DNA from: JACVRW01 sp963808775
Lineage (GTDB): Bacteria; Actinomycetota; Thermoleophilia; Solirubrobacterales; Thermoleophilaceae
NCBI GenBank assembly: GCA_963808775.1
Contig: CAWEGR010000001.1
Coordinates: 74,039-138,038, forward strand
Length of the DNA: 64,000 bases
Reading direction: 5' to 3'
The position numbers and the translations under genes are program-made. How positions within the stretch are numbered: the first letter of the stretch is position 1; the number at the start of each line of letters is the position of its first letter. Of this stretch, positions 8,206-17,172 are shown in pieces. The notes beneath the pieces are model-generated. The model made no database searches. It was not told the origin of the DNA and worked only from the letters and a program-made list of their open reading frames with translations.

Positions 8206-9349
8206 CCGTCTGGACCGCCTGCCGCCGTACCTGTTCGCGGAGCTCGAGCGCAAGATCGCCGAGAAGAAGGCGGCCGGCGTCGACGTGATCAGCCTCGGAA
8301 TCGGCGATCCGGACACGCCGACCCCGCGGCCGGTGATCGACGCGCTCGCGGCCGCGGCCGCCGACCCCGCCACCCACCAGTACCCGTCGAACCGGGGCCG
8401 GCCCGAGCTGCGCGAGGCGTGGGCCGCCTTCTACCGGCGCCGCTTCGGCGTCGAGCTCGACCCGGACACCGAGGTCATCCCGGCGCTCGGCGCGAAGGAA
8501 TGCGTCTTCAACCTCAACCTCGCGTTCCTCGACGCTGACAGCGTCGCGCTCGCCGCCGACCCGGGCTATCCCGTCTACACGGGCGGGCCGCTGCTGGCGG
8601 GGTCCGAGGCGGTTCTGATGCCGCTGCTGCCCGAGCTCGGCTTCGCGCCCGACCTCGACGCGATCGGCGGCGACGTCGCCGGGCGCGCGCGGCTCATGTA
8701 CCTGAACTACCCGAACAACCCGACCGGCGCGGTGGTGCCCGACGGGCTGTTCGAGCGCGCGGTCGAGTTCGCCCGCGAGCATGACCTGGTCGTGGTCCAC
8801 GACGCCTCATACACGGAGACGACCTTCGACGGCTACGTGGCGCCGAGCTTCCTCGAGACGCCCGGGGCGAAGGAGGTCGGCGTCGAGGTGTTCTCGCTCT
8901 CGAAGGGCTGGAACATGACCGGCTGGCGCACGGCGGCGATCGTGGGCAACGCCGAGGCCGTGGCCGCCTACTGGAAGCTGAAGACGAACATCGACTCCGG
9001 GGCCTTCGAGGCCGTCCAGCTCGCCACGGTCCGGGCGCTCGAGGACGGTCCGCCGGAGGGCATGAAGGCTCTCTACCAGCGCCGCCGGGACCTCGTCTGC
9101 GACGCCCTGAGCGAGATCGGCGTCGACGTGACGCCGCCGATGGGGACCATCTACGTCTGGGCGCCCGTTCCGGACGGGCACACGTCGGCCTCGTACTGCG
9201 AGCTCGTGCTCGAGGAGTCGGGGGTCGTGGTCTCGCCCGGAGGCTCCTACGGCCCGAACGGCGAGGGCTTCTTCCGGATCTCGTTGACGGTCGACGACGA
9301 GCGCCTCACCGAGGCCGTCGAGCGCCTGCGGGGTAGCCTCGGAGGCTGA
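8192..9349 (+). CDS. dapL: PLP-dependent aminotransferase, LL-diaminopimelate aminotransferase-like
   Basis: The protein is 385-386 residues, of the class I/II aminotransferase fold. It shows the DVISLGIGDPDTPTP start typical of DapL/AspC-related enzymes, YLNYPNNPTGAV, and the PLP lysine in FSLSKGWNMTGWR (about Lys238). DapL converts tetrahydrodipicolinate to LL-diaminopimelate in one step. The ATG at 8192 lies inside the 3' end of dapF, so translation is probably coupled, which supports a diaminopimelate role. N-succinyl-diaminopimelate aminotransferase (DapC) is the main alternative, since the two subfamilies are hard to separate by eye. The gene symbol is therefore provisional. Confidence 0.8.
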   Translation: MRTSSRLDRLPPYLFAELERKIAEKKAAGVDVISLGIGDPDTPTPRPVIDALAAAAADPATHQYPSNRGRPELREAWAAFYRRRFGVELDPDTEVIPALGAKECVFNLNLAFLDADSVALAADPGYPVYTGGPLLAGSEAVLMPLLPELGFAPDLDAIGGDVAGRARLMYLNYPNNPTGAVVPDGLFERAVEFAREHDLVVVHDASYTETTFDGYVAPSFLETPGAKEVGVEVFSLSKGWNMTGWRTAAIVGNAEAVAAYWKLKTNIDSGAFEAVQLATVRALEDGPPEGMKALYQRRRDLVCDALSEIGVDVTPPMGTIYVWAPVPDGHTSASYCELVLEESGVVVSPGGSYGPNGEGFFRISLTVDDERLTEAVERLRGSLGG

Positions 9350-10050
9350 TGCACTACTGCGGCGCCGTACCGACCAGAGGAGCCCTCCAGCTCGCGATGC
9401 TGGAGGAGGTGCGCACCCCCGAGCCGCCGATCCGGCTGAGCGCGCTCTTCTTCGAGCCGGGGAGCGCGGCGCAGGTGGCATCCGAGCTGCGCGGACTCGG
9501 CGACGTGGTGGTCGCCCTGGGCGCCCCGCTCAGCGGCGAGGCCGGCGGTGAAAGAGCAGCAGACGTCCTGCTCGCGCGCCTCGGCGTCGCGCCCCAGCGC
9601 CGCGACGGCGCCATGCTCGAGCTGGCTGGACTGCTCGGCCTGTCGCGCTTCTCCCCGGAGTCGGGAGCCGACGGGCAGGAGGGCGGCGTCTGGGAGGGCG
9701 CCTACCACGAGTTCCCGCTGTTCGAGACGAACGCCGACGGCGTCTTCTGCGCCCTTCAGGGCAGGCGCCTGCCCGCGAAGCGCCATCCGCTCGGGATGCA
9801 GATGCGGATCGACGAGCTCTCGGGCGACCACGTCATCGACGAGAGCGGCGACCTCTGGCACCGGCGAATCGAGGAGCTCGACGCCGTTGCCTGCGCGCTG
9901 GCGGCGCACCGCTACGCGGTCGGGCACGCCTGCTGGCTCGGCGAGCCGGACGAGGGCGTGATCGTCCTGCCGGGCAGCTCGCTCCCGGACGAGTTCGAGA
10001 CGCGCGGCGTGATGCCGCCGGTCGAGCGCCTGCAGCTCCCGTCGGAGTGA
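9349..10050 (+). CDS. DUF429 family protein (predicted RNase H-fold nuclease)
   Basis: The protein has 233 residues; the ATG overlaps the preceding TGA by one base. The order of conserved blocks fits DUF429: VVALGAPLSGEAGGERAADVLL (an acidic-strand region of the family), AYHEFPLFETNADGVFCAL, GRRLPAKRHPLG, and ELDAVACALAAHRYAVGHA followed by GEPDEGVIVLP. DUF429 proteins have been predicted from sequence to be nucleases, but their cellular role is not established. The gene follows dapF-dapL closely, though nothing in it suggests a diaminopimelate function. Confidence 0.65.
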   Translation: MHYCGAVPTRGALQLAMLEEVRTPEPPIRLSALFFEPGSAAQVASELRGLGDVVVALGAPLSGEAGGERAADVLLARLGVAPQRRDGAMLELAGLLGLSRFSPESGADGQEGGVWEGAYHEFPLFETNADGVFCALQGRRLPAKRHPLGMQMRIDELSGDHVIDESGDLWHRRIEELDAVACALAAHRYAVGHACWLGEPDEGVIVLPGSSLPDEFETRGVMPPVERLQLPSE

Positions 10051-10056
10051 CGGCCC

Positions 10057-10062
10057 TAGACT
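10057..10062 (+). promoter_or_regulatory. Putative -10 box of hflX (TAGACT)
   Basis: TAGACT sits 8 nt upstream of the hflX ATG (10071) with no Shine-Dalgarno between, consistent with a leaderless transcript. Confidence 0.45.
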
Positions 10063-10070
10063 GAGGCAGG

Positions 10071-11360
10071 ATGCAGCAGCAGGGCACGACCGGAGAGGGC
10101 CTTCGCAATCCGCGTGCGCGCCAGCGGGCGTTCTGCATCGCGGCGACGCCGGGCGACCCCGACCTCGCCGAGCTGCGCGAGCTCCTGCGAACGGCCGGAG
10201 TGGCGGTCAACGGCGAGCTCGTCCAGCGCCGTGACCGGCCCGATCCCGACCGCTACTTCGGCCGCGGGAAGCTCGCGGAGCTGAAGAGCGCGATCGAGGC
10301 GGCTGACGCCAACCTGGTCGCATGCGACGACGAGCTGCTGCCGCGCCAGGAGCGCAACCTCGAGCAGGAGCTCGGCGTGCCGGTGATCGACCGCACGGCG
10401 ATCATCCTCGACATCTTCGCCGACCACGCCCACACCGCCGAGGGCAAGCTCCAGGTCGAGCTCGCCCAGCTCGAGTACAACCTCGCGCGCATGCGCGGGC
10501 TCTGGACGCACCTGGAGCGCCTCGGCGCCGGCATCGGCACGAGGGGACCCGGCGAGAGCCAGATCGAGACCGACCGCCGGCTCGCGCGCGACCGCATCGC
10601 GGCGCTGCGACGGAGGCTCGACCACACGAAGACCACGCGCTCGACGATGCGCCGCGAGCGCGAGCGGGCCGCCCTGCCGACGGTCGCGCTCGCCGGCTAC
10701 ACGAACGCCGGCAAGTCGACGCTCCTGAACGCCCTCACGGGCGCGGACGTGGGCGTGCGCGACCGCCTCTTCCACACGCTCGACCCGACCACGCGAGCGT
10801 TCGAGATCGCCGGGCGCACGTACCTGGTGACGGACACCGTCGGGTTCATCCGCAAGCTTCCGCACGCGCTTGTCGACGCGTTCTCGGCGACGCTCGAGGA
10901 GGCGCTCGGCGCCGACCTGATCGTGCACGTGGCCGATGCCTCCGTGCCCGAGGAGGAGCTGCACGCGATGCTCGCGGCGGTGGACGACGTGCTCGTCGAG
11001 ACCGGCGCGGGGGAGCGGCCGCGCCTGCTCGCGCTCAACAAGGTCGACCTGCTCGACGAGGAGCGCCGGCGCGAGCTCTCGTTCCGGTTCCCCGACGCCG
11101 TCCAGGTCTCGGCGGTCACGGGCGAGGGGCTCGACGAGCTCGGCGAGGCGATCGAGGCGCGCTTCCTGGCGAGCCTGCGCCCGATGGACCTGCTCGTGCC
11201 CTATGACGAGGGCGGCTCGCTGTCGGAGCTCCACGACCTCGCCGGCGAGCTCGAGCGCGAGGACACCGCGGACGGCGTCCGCATCCGCGCGCGCGTGCCG
11301 GCATCCGCGGCGCCGCGCTTCGAGCGCTTCGCGCTCAACGGCGGCGCTCCGCGCGGCTAG
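10071..11360 (+). CDS. hflX: GTPase HflX
   Basis: The protein has 429 residues, the normal length. The N-terminal HflX domain contains DPDRYFGRGKLAEL and the glycine-rich GTRGPGESQIETDRR segment. The G domain follows with G1 GYTNAGKST (about residue 209), G3 DTVGFIRKLPHAL and G4 LNKVDLLDE. HflX binds 50S subunits and splits stalled ribosomes, especially under heat stress. The stop overlaps the convergent MazG-type gene by 4 nt. It is preceded by a likely leaderless promoter and probably transcribed on its own. Confidence 0.96.
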   Translation: MQQQGTTGEGLRNPRARQRAFCIAATPGDPDLAELRELLRTAGVAVNGELVQRRDRPDPDRYFGRGKLAELKSAIEAADANLVACDDELLPRQERNLEQELGVPVIDRTAIILDIFADHAHTAEGKLQVELAQLEYNLARMRGLWTHLERLGAGIGTRGPGESQIETDRRLARDRIAALRRRLDHTKTTRSTMRRERERAALPTVALAGYTNAGKSTLLNALTGADVGVRDRLFHTLDPTTRAFEIAGRTYLVTDTVGFIRKLPHALVDAFSATLEEALGADLIVHVADASVPEEELHAMLAAVDDVLVETGAGERPRLLALNKVDLLDEERRRELSFRFPDAVQVSAVTGEGLDELGEAIEARFLASLRPMDLLVPYDEGGSLSELHDLAGELEREDTADGVRIRARVPASAAPRFERFALNGGAPRG

Positions 11361-11686
11361 CGGAAGTCCCCGCTCCCCTGCAGCACGGCACGCTCCTTGC
11401 GCGAGAGCAGCTTGTCGAGGTTCTGCTCGGCGATCGAATCCAGGTCGAGCCCGGCCTCCGTCGCAAGCTGCGCGACGTACCAGAGCACGTCCCCGAGCTC
11501 CGCGGCGAGCGCCTCGCGGCGCTCGTCCGTGAGCACGCCGCCGTCGTCGCGGATCGCCTTCTTGACCTTCTCGGCCGCCTCGCCCGCCTCGCCGCACAGC
11601 CCGAGGGCCGGATAGGTGAGATTCGCCCCGGCGTCGGGGTAGACCGCGGTGGCTCGCGAGCGCCGCTGGTAGTCGGAGAGATCCAC
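11357..11686 (-). CDS. MazG-type nucleotide pyrophosphohydrolase
   Basis: The protein has 109 residues. The MazG/all-alpha NTP pyrophosphatase core is visible: GLCGEAGEAAEKVKKAIRDD, then REALAAELGDVLWYVAQLATEAGLDL, which supplies the EExxE and ExxD metal-binding acids. Enzymes of this size hydrolyse noncanonical or excess NTPs to NMP and pyrophosphate (house-cleaning). It is convergent with hflX and divergent from the PilB gene, and has no operon partner. Confidence 0.88.
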   Translation of the reverse strand: MDLSDYQRRSRATAVYPDAGANLTYPALGLCGEAGEAAEKVKKAIRDDGGVLTDERREALAAELGDVLWYVAQLATEAGLDLDSIAEQNLDKLLSRKERAVLQGSGDFR

Positions 11687-11757
11687 AGGAGCAACTTACC
11701 CGCCCGGCAGGCCGGAACCCCTCATGCCGAGCGACTTCCTGCCGATATGAGGAGAGT

Positions 11758-13500
11758 ATGGAAGCCCAGGCTGCCTCGGCGGGACCGTTTCCCGTGCCCG
11801 GACTCACGCCCCCCTCGAAGCGGACAGGCGTCAAGCGGCGCATCGGCGACGTCATCGTTCAGCTCGGCTTCGCCGAGCGCGAGCTCGTCGAGCAGGTCGT
11901 CGAGCGCGGCCGTCTCGAGGGCGTGCCGCTCGGCCAGGCCCTGATCGACGCCGGCATCGTCGATTCCGGCCAGCTCGCGCAGGCCCTCGCGGAGCGCAAC
12001 GGACTCGACTTCGTCGACCTGAACAGCTTCGACGTCGACAACGGCGCCTCGGCGCTGATCGACGTCGGCAAGGCCCAGCGCTACAAGACGGTCCCGATCG
12101 CGTTCCTCGGCGAGCGCACGCTGCTCGTGGCGACCGCGGACCCGGCCAACCTGCTCGCCCTCGACGACATCACGATGGCCACCGGGTACGAGGTGCGCCG
12201 CGCGGTCGCATCGCCCGAGGACATCGACGCCCTCATCCGCGGGCTCAACACACTCGAGGAGTCCGTCCAGGAGATCGAGGACGAGACCGAGGACGAGGCG
12301 GCGGCCGCGCAGGTCATCGAGCTTCGCGAGTCCGCCGCGGACGCCCCGGTGGTCAAGCTCGTCCACTCGATCATCGCCGACGCCGTCCGGCGCGGCGCCT
12401 CGGACATCCACTTCGAGCCGCGCGCCGTCGACATGCGCGTCCGCTTCCGGGTCGACGGCGTCGTGTCCGACACCACGACGATCCCGCGCCACCTGGTCGC
12501 GGGCATCATCTCGCGCGTCAAGATCATGGCCGAGCTCGACATCTCGGAGCGGCGGCTGCCGCAGGACGGCCGCATCGGGCTCTCGGTCGACGGGCGGCAC
12601 ATCGACCTGCGCGTGGCGACCCTCCCGGTCGTGCGCGGCGAGTCGGTCACGATGCGAATCCTCGACAAGGACCAGGTCGTCCTCACCCTCGACAGCCTCG
12701 GCATGAGCGCCTCCGCGCGCGCGCTCTTCGAGAACGCGATCGGAGCCACGCACGGCGCGGTCCTCGTCACCGGTCCGACCGGCTCCGGCAAGACGACCAC
12801 CCTCTACGCGGCGATGAGCGCGGTCAACACCCCCGACCGCTCGCTGATCAGCGTCGAGGACCCGGTCGAGTACGAGCTCACCGGCGTCAAGCAGGTGCAG
12901 GTGAACAAGAAGAGCGGGCTGTCCTTCGCCGCGGGCCTGCGCTCGATGCTGCGCGCCGACCCGGACGTGATCATGGTGGGCGAGATCCGCGACAGCGAGA
13001 CCGCCCAGATCGCGATCGACTCCGCCCTCACGGGCCACCTCGTCCTCACGACGCTGCACACGAACGACGCGCCGCTCGCGGCCGCGCGGTTGATCGACAT
13101 GGGGATCGAGCCGTTTCTCGTGTCGGCCGGCGTCGAGTGCGTGGTCGCGCAGCGGCTCGTGAGGCGCCTGTGCGAGTGCAAGACCGAGGTGAAGCTCAGC
13201 AAGGACGTGCTCGCCGAGAACGGCTTCGAGGTCTCTCGCGGCTTCACCGGCCACGAGCCGCACGGATGCGTTCGCTGCGCGGGCACGGGCTTCCGGGGGC
13301 GGACGGGCGTCTACGAGGTGATGGTCGTCAGCGACACGCTCCGGCGCCTGATCCTCGAGAACGGGTCGGCCGACGCCATCCGCGAGGCGGCGCGCGCCGA
13401 GGGCATGAAGACCCTGCGCGAGGACGGTCTCGAGCGGATCCGCGAGGGCGTGACCTCGGTCGCCGAGGTCCTGCGCGTCGTCGGCGCCGCCAAGGGCTGA
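11758..13500 (+). CDS. Type II/IV secretion or pilus assembly ATPase (GspE/PilB family)
   Basis: The protein has 580 residues from ATG 11758, with AGGAGA a few bases upstream. The N-terminal MshEN domain (RRIGDVIVQLGF and PLGQALIDAGIV, about residues 27-150) is the type that can bind cyclic di-GMP. The ATPase core has SDIHFEPRAVDMRVRFRVDG, Walker A GPTGSGKTT (about 340), the Asp box SVEDPVEYEL, Walker B MVGEIRDSETA and the His box LVLTTLHTNDA. A zinc-type Cys pair set (CECK near 470, CVRC near 503) precedes the C-terminus, as in GspE. It powers pilin polymerisation at the inner membrane. No pilC, pilT or pilin gene lies beside it, so the rest of the machine is elsewhere. Confidence 0.93.
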   Translation: MEAQAASAGPFPVPGLTPPSKRTGVKRRIGDVIVQLGFAERELVEQVVERGRLEGVPLGQALIDAGIVDSGQLAQALAERNGLDFVDLNSFDVDNGASALIDVGKAQRYKTVPIAFLGERTLLVATADPANLLALDDITMATGYEVRRAVASPEDIDALIRGLNTLEESVQEIEDETEDEAAAAQVIELRESAADAPVVKLVHSIIADAVRRGASDIHFEPRAVDMRVRFRVDGVVSDTTTIPRHLVAGIISRVKIMAELDISERRLPQDGRIGLSVDGRHIDLRVATLPVVRGESVTMRILDKDQVVLTLDSLGMSASARALFENAIGATHGAVLVTGPTGSGKTTTLYAAMSAVNTPDRSLISVEDPVEYELTGVKQVQVNKKSGLSFAAGLRSMLRADPDVIMVGEIRDSETAQIAIDSALTGHLVLTTLHTNDAPLAAARLIDMGIEPFLVSAGVECVVAQRLVRRLCECKTEVKLSKDVLAENGFEVSRGFTGHEPHGCVRCAGTGFRGRTGVYEVMVVSDTLRRLILENGSADAIREAARAEGMKTLREDGLERIREGVTSVAEVLRVVGAAKG

Positions 13501-14226
13501 TCAGGCCACGCCCGCGGCGCGGCGGGCGGACGCGTGCGCCGCGTCCTCGAGCGAGTCGTCCGCGAGCGGCTCGAGCTCCATCCCCAGCGCGAGCTCGATC
13601 AGGCGGTCGGCGAGCCAGATGTTCTTCGGCAGCAGCGGGCCGTGGAGGTAGGTGCCGATCACGTTGCGCGAGTGCACCCCCTCGAAGCCGTCGCGACCGT
13701 TGTTGCCGTGGCCCTTCAGCACGCGCCCGAGCGGTCGTTCCGTCTCGCCGAGGTAGGTGCGTCCGCCGTGGTTCTCGAAGCCCGCGATGATTCGCGGTCC
13801 CGTGCCGAGGTCGGCCTCGATCGCGCAGTTGCCGATCAGGCGCTCGCCGGGCTCCCGCACCGTGCGCAGGTCGACGAGGCCGACACCGGGCAGCTCCGCT
13901 CCGCCGACCTCATAGGAGTGGCCGAGAAGCTGGTAGCCGCCGCAGACCGCGAGCACCACCGCCCCGCGCTCGGCCGCCGCGTGCAGCGAATCCCGCTTCG
14001 TGGCGGCCATGTCGGGAGCGACCATCGCCTGGTCGCGGTCCTGGCCGCCGCCGATGTAGAACAGGTCGTGTGCGTCCGGGCGCGGCGCGTCGCCGATTCC
14101 GGCCGCGGCGTGCTCGAAACCGATCCCGCGCCACTCGCAGCGCGCTCGCAGGACCGCGATGTTGCCGCGGTCCGCGTAGATGTTCATCAGGTCGGGGTAG
14201 AGCGAGCAGACCCTCAGCGCCGGCAT
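13501..14226 (-). CDS. gatD: Lipid II isoglutaminyl synthase, glutaminase subunit GatD
   Basis: The protein has 241 residues, of the CobB/CobQ-like class I glutamine amidotransferase family. It opens with LRVCSLYPDLMNIYADRGNI, typical of GatD, and has the nucleophile Cys95 in LAVCGGYQLLG and His195 in GTYLHGPLLPKN. GatD supplies ammonia from glutamine to MurT, which amidates the D-Glu of lipid II to D-isoglutamine on the cytoplasmic side of the membrane. It lies in the same minus-strand operon as murT but is separated from it by a methyltransferase gene, whose 3' end it overlaps by 13 nt. Confidence 0.93.
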   Translation of the reverse strand: MPALRVCSLYPDLMNIYADRGNIAVLRARCEWRGIGFEHAAAGIGDAPRPDAHDLFYIGGGQDRDQAMVAPDMAATKRDSLHAAAERGAVVLAVCGGYQLLGHSYEVGGAELPGVGLVDLRTVREPGERLIGNCAIEADLGTGPRIIAGFENHGGRTYLGETERPLGRVLKGHGNNGRDGFEGVHSRNVIGTYLHGPLLPKNIWLADRLIELALGMELEPLADDSLEDAAHASARRAAGVA

Positions 14227-14927
14227 ATCACCACAGTGCTCCCGATGTGGTCGGAGGTCTCCGGGATGGCGAGGCGCTCGACCGGCACGAGGCCGGCGGA
14301 GCGCGCCTCGGCCTCGAGCTCGTCAGGGCTGAGCACGTCGAGCGCGAACGGGGCGAGCTCCTCGTCGAGCCTGCCGTCGGGCGAGACGGCCTGGCGGCGG
14401 CGCTCGACGACCACCTGACCCGGCGCCTCGCTCACCATGACCGGCTGGCTCGAGAACACCCAGCCGTCGCTCTCGATCATGTCGGGGTAGGGGGGAGAGC
14501 GATCCTCCTCCTCGAGCGAGTCGTAGGGGTCGGCGAGCGCGGCGGCGAAGCGCCCGCCGGGTGTCAGGTGCGCGTGCACGCGCTCGAGCATCGCAAGGCG
14601 CTCGGACCGGCCGCCGAGGATCTGGACGAGCTGCATGGGGGCAAGGATGAGCGCGAAGCGCCGCTCGACCGCGAACGCGCGGGCGTCCGCCCTCACCGTC
14701 ACCACATCGGGCGAGCGCTCGGCGAGCGCGGCGAGCAGGTCCGCGTCCGTGTCGAGCGCGTGCACCTCGTGGCCGGCTGCGTGCAGGTCGCGGGCCACGC
14801 GCCCCGTTCCCGCCCCGAGATCGAGGACGGGCCCCTCCGCTGCCGCGGCCAGCGAGCGCCAGACCTCGAGATCGGCCGTGTAGGAGCCATTCTCGACGTC
14901 GTGCCAGATCACCGCGCGGCTCGTCAT
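14214..14927 (-). CDS. Class I SAM-dependent methyltransferase between murT and gatD
   Basis: The protein has 237 residues. The SAM-binding motif I is clear (VLDLGAGTGRVARDLHAAG), followed by HALDTDADLL and a hydrophobic ILAPMQLVQIL motif IV. It overlaps the 3' end of murT by 4 nt and the 5' end of gatD by 13 nt, so all three are surely cotranscribed. The methyl acceptor cannot be read from sequence. Its position between the two subunits of lipid II amidotransferase suggests, but does not prove, a link to peptidoglycan precursor or membrane chemistry. Confidence 0.85.
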   Translation of the reverse strand: MTSRAVIWHDVENGSYTADLEVWRSLAAAAEGPVLDLGAGTGRVARDLHAAGHEVHALDTDADLLAALAERSPDVVTVRADARAFAVERRFALILAPMQLVQILGGRSERLAMLERVHAHLTPGGRFAAALADPYDSLEEEDRSPPYPDMIESDGWVFSSQPVMVSEAPGQVVVERRRQAVSPDGRLDEELAPFALDVLSPDELEAEARSAGLVPVERLAIPETSDHIGSTVVICRR

Positions 14928-16294
14928 TCCGACCAGCGCCTCGCGAGGCCGCGCTTCGCGAGCAGGTCCCGCAGCTCGAGCAGGGCGGTGTAGGTGGGCA
15001 GCGCGAAGACCCGCTCGCCCGCCGCCGCGGCCAGCGCCGAGTCGAGCGAGGCGCCGAGGTCGCGCTCGACTGCGATCTCGGCGTCCACACCCGCGTACTT
15101 CAGGCGCAGGGCCATCTCCTCGGCGCGCGTGCCGGAGCAGGTCACGCGCCGCACCCGGCCGGCGAGGACCTCGAAGTCGGCGTCCCAGACCCAGGAGATG
15201 TCGCGGCCGTCGGCGATGCCGTCGTTGAGGGCGATCCAGAGGTCGAGCTCGCCCTCCTCGAGCAGCAGCGTGCGCAGCACCTCGTTCGCCCCGGCCGGGT
15301 TCTTGATCAGCAGGATCGAGAGCCGCCGCCCGCCGACCGGAATCGTCTCCACGCGCCCGAAGGCGCCGCCGAAGGACTCGAGCGCCTCCCCGGCCGTGGC
15401 GAGCGGCACGCCCAGCTCGAGCAGGGTCGCGGCGGCCGCGACGGCGTTGTAGACGTTGTAGAGGCCGGGCAGCGGCAGCCGCAGCTCGAGCGTGCCCGCC
15501 GGCGTGGTCAGCTCGATGCTCGAGCCGCTCATCCCCTCGAGCTCCACGCGGGTGGCGGCCACGGCCGGCTCGGGCCGCGTGCGGCCGCAGCCGGGACAGC
15601 GGTAGCGGCCGAGGTGCCCGAGCAGGATGACCTCGTACTCGTAGGGGGTGCCGCAGTTGCGGCAGTGCTTCGAGTCCGCGGCGTGCTGCATGCCGGGCAG
15701 CGCCTGGGAGTCGTCCGCGATGCCGTAGTAGGTCACGCCCTCGCGGAACCCGTCGGTTCCGGAGCGGCCGAGGTCGGCCACGAGGGGGTCGTCCGCGTTC
15801 AGGACCCAGCGCACCTCGCCGCCCGACCCGTCCACGAGCTCAGCCCAGCGGTCGGCGAGCGTCTCGAGCTCGCCGTAGCGGTCGAGCTGGTCGCGGAACA
15901 GGTTCGAGAGCAGCACGAGGCGCGGGCGCACGTCGCGCGCCACGGGTCCGAGCCAGGCCTCGTCGACCTCGAACAGCCCGACCTGCCCGGCCTCGCGTCC
16001 CGCGTCGAGCAGCGCCGTGGCGACCCCCCAGGCCATGTTCGAGCCGGCGCGGTTGTGGACCACGGGGCGCCCCGCGCGCTCGAGGCCCGCCGCGATCATC
16101 GCGGCCGTCGTCGTCTTGCCGTTCGTCGCCGAGACGAGCACGGAGCCCTCGTCGAGCTCGCCCGCCATCCGGCGCAGCCCGTCGGGCTCGAGCCGCAGCA
16201 GCAGCCTGCCCGGGGCCGTGGTCCCGCCGCCGCGCCCGAGCCGGCGGCTCGCGGCGCGGGCGCCGCGGGCGAGGGTGCGCGCGGGGCGGAGCAT
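14924..16294 (-). CDS. murT: Lipid II isoglutaminyl synthase, Mur-ligase-like subunit MurT
   Basis: The protein has 456 residues. The Mur ligase middle domain shows the ATP loop SATNGKTTTAAMIAAGLE (about residue 53) and LSNLFRDQLDRYGEL. A Cys4 zinc ribbon typical of MurT is inserted (CRNCG and CPGCG, about residues 215 and 236). The C-terminal DUF1727 region has IKNPAGANEVLR and the conserved acid in WIALNDGIADGRDISWVWD. MurT activates the alpha-carboxyl of D-Glu in lipid II with ATP, then uses ammonia from GatD. Start and stop overlap neighbours on both sides by 1-4 nt, so it sits in a tight operon. Confidence 0.94.
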   Translation of the reverse strand: MLRPARTLARGARAASRRLGRGGGTTAPGRLLLRLEPDGLRRMAGELDEGSVLVSATNGKTTTAAMIAAGLERAGRPVVHNRAGSNMAWGVATALLDAGREAGQVGLFEVDEAWLGPVARDVRPRLVLLSNLFRDQLDRYGELETLADRWAELVDGSGGEVRWVLNADDPLVADLGRSGTDGFREGVTYYGIADDSQALPGMQHAADSKHCRNCGTPYEYEVILLGHLGRYRCPGCGRTRPEPAVAATRVELEGMSGSSIELTTPAGTLELRLPLPGLYNVYNAVAAAATLLELGVPLATAGEALESFGGAFGRVETIPVGGRRLSILLIKNPAGANEVLRTLLLEEGELDLWIALNDGIADGRDISWVWDADFEVLAGRVRRVTCSGTRAEEMALRLKYAGVDAEIAVERDLGASLDSALAAAAGERVFALPTYTALLELRDLLAKRGLARRWSE

Positions 16295-17172
16295 CAGTTC
16301 GGTGGCGCTATCACGCGCAGGACGCGGCGCTCCACGCGGATGATGGCCGGGGTCGCGCCGATCGGGTCACCATCCGCGTAGATCACGAACGGACGGTCGC
16401 TCGCGACCTCGATCTCCTCCCCGCGCAGGAAGACGACGTGCTCGGAATCGACGTGCGTGCCCTTGAAGACCTTGGGGAGCTGCCGCAGGAAGGTGAGCTT
16501 GCCGCAGCGGCGCGACATCATCACGTCGAGGCGACCGTCGTCGAGCTCCGCCTGGGGCAGGACGAACATTCCGCCGCCGTAGGCCTTCGAGTTGCCGACC
16601 ACGACGGAGTAGCCGATCTCCTCGTGGCGCTCGCCATCGACCGTGACCGTGAAGCGCGCCGGCTTCCAGGCGGCGAGCGCGCGCAGGGCGGCGTAGAGGT
16701 AGACCGCGTCGCCGCGCACGAGCTTCGCCTCGTTGGCGATCCGGTTGGCGTCCGAGTCGAAGCCGAAGCTCGCGATCCCGACGAAGGGGGTGCCCTCGAC
16801 GCTCGCCACGTCCACGAGGCGCTCGCCCCCCTCGACCGCCAGGCGGGCCGCCTCGGCCGGGTCGTGCGGCACTCCGAGCACGCGCGCGAAGTCGTTGCCA
16901 CGGCCGCTCGGAACCAGCGCGAGCGCGGTCTCGGTCCCCTTGAGCGCGCCGGCGAGCGGGCGCAGCAGGCCGTCGCCGCCGATCGCCATCACGGTCTCGC
17001 CTTCCCTCACCGCCTCGAGGGCGGCCTCGTGGGCGTGCTGGATGCTGCGCGTGATCACGGTGCGGTGCGGCGCCCCGAGCTCGTCGAGCGCCCCGTGAAC
17101 GGCCGGCAGCGCGCTCAGCGCTCTGCCCCCGGCGGCGGCCGGGTTGACCAGCAGGGCGAAGCTGCGGCTCAC
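16294..17172 (-). CDS. Diacylglycerol kinase-catalytic-domain lipid kinase (YegS/DagK family)
   Basis: The protein has 292 residues. The kinase domain has VNPAAAGGRA at the N-terminus, the nucleotide motif VMAIGGDGLLRPLAGAL and the signature LVPSGRGNDFARVLGV. The C-terminal beta-sandwich ends in FVIYADGDPIGATPA. Such enzymes phosphorylate diacylglycerol or related lipids at the membrane, recycling diacylglycerol or producing phosphatidic acid. It overlaps murT by one base and the upstream amidotransferase gene by 4 nt, placing it in the peptidoglycan amidation operon. Confidence 0.92.
   Translation of the reverse strand: MSRSFALLVNPAAAGGRALSALPAVHGALDELGAPHRTVITRSIQHAHEAALEAVREGETVMAIGGDGLLRPLAGALKGTETALALVPSGRGNDFARVLGVPHDPAEAARLAVEGGERLVDVASVEGTPFVGIASFGFDSDANRIANEAKLVRGDAVYLYAALRALAAWKPARFTVTVDGERHEEIGYSVVVGNSKAYGGGMFVLPQAELDDGRLDVMMSRRCGKLTFLRQLPKVFKGTHVDSEHVVFLRGEEIEVASDRPFVIYADGDPIGATPAIIRVERRVLRVIAPPN

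Noticed and set aside
11722..13263. Long minus-strand frame opposite the PilB/GspE gene
   Set aside because: Antisense shadow of Walker-motif coding sequence.
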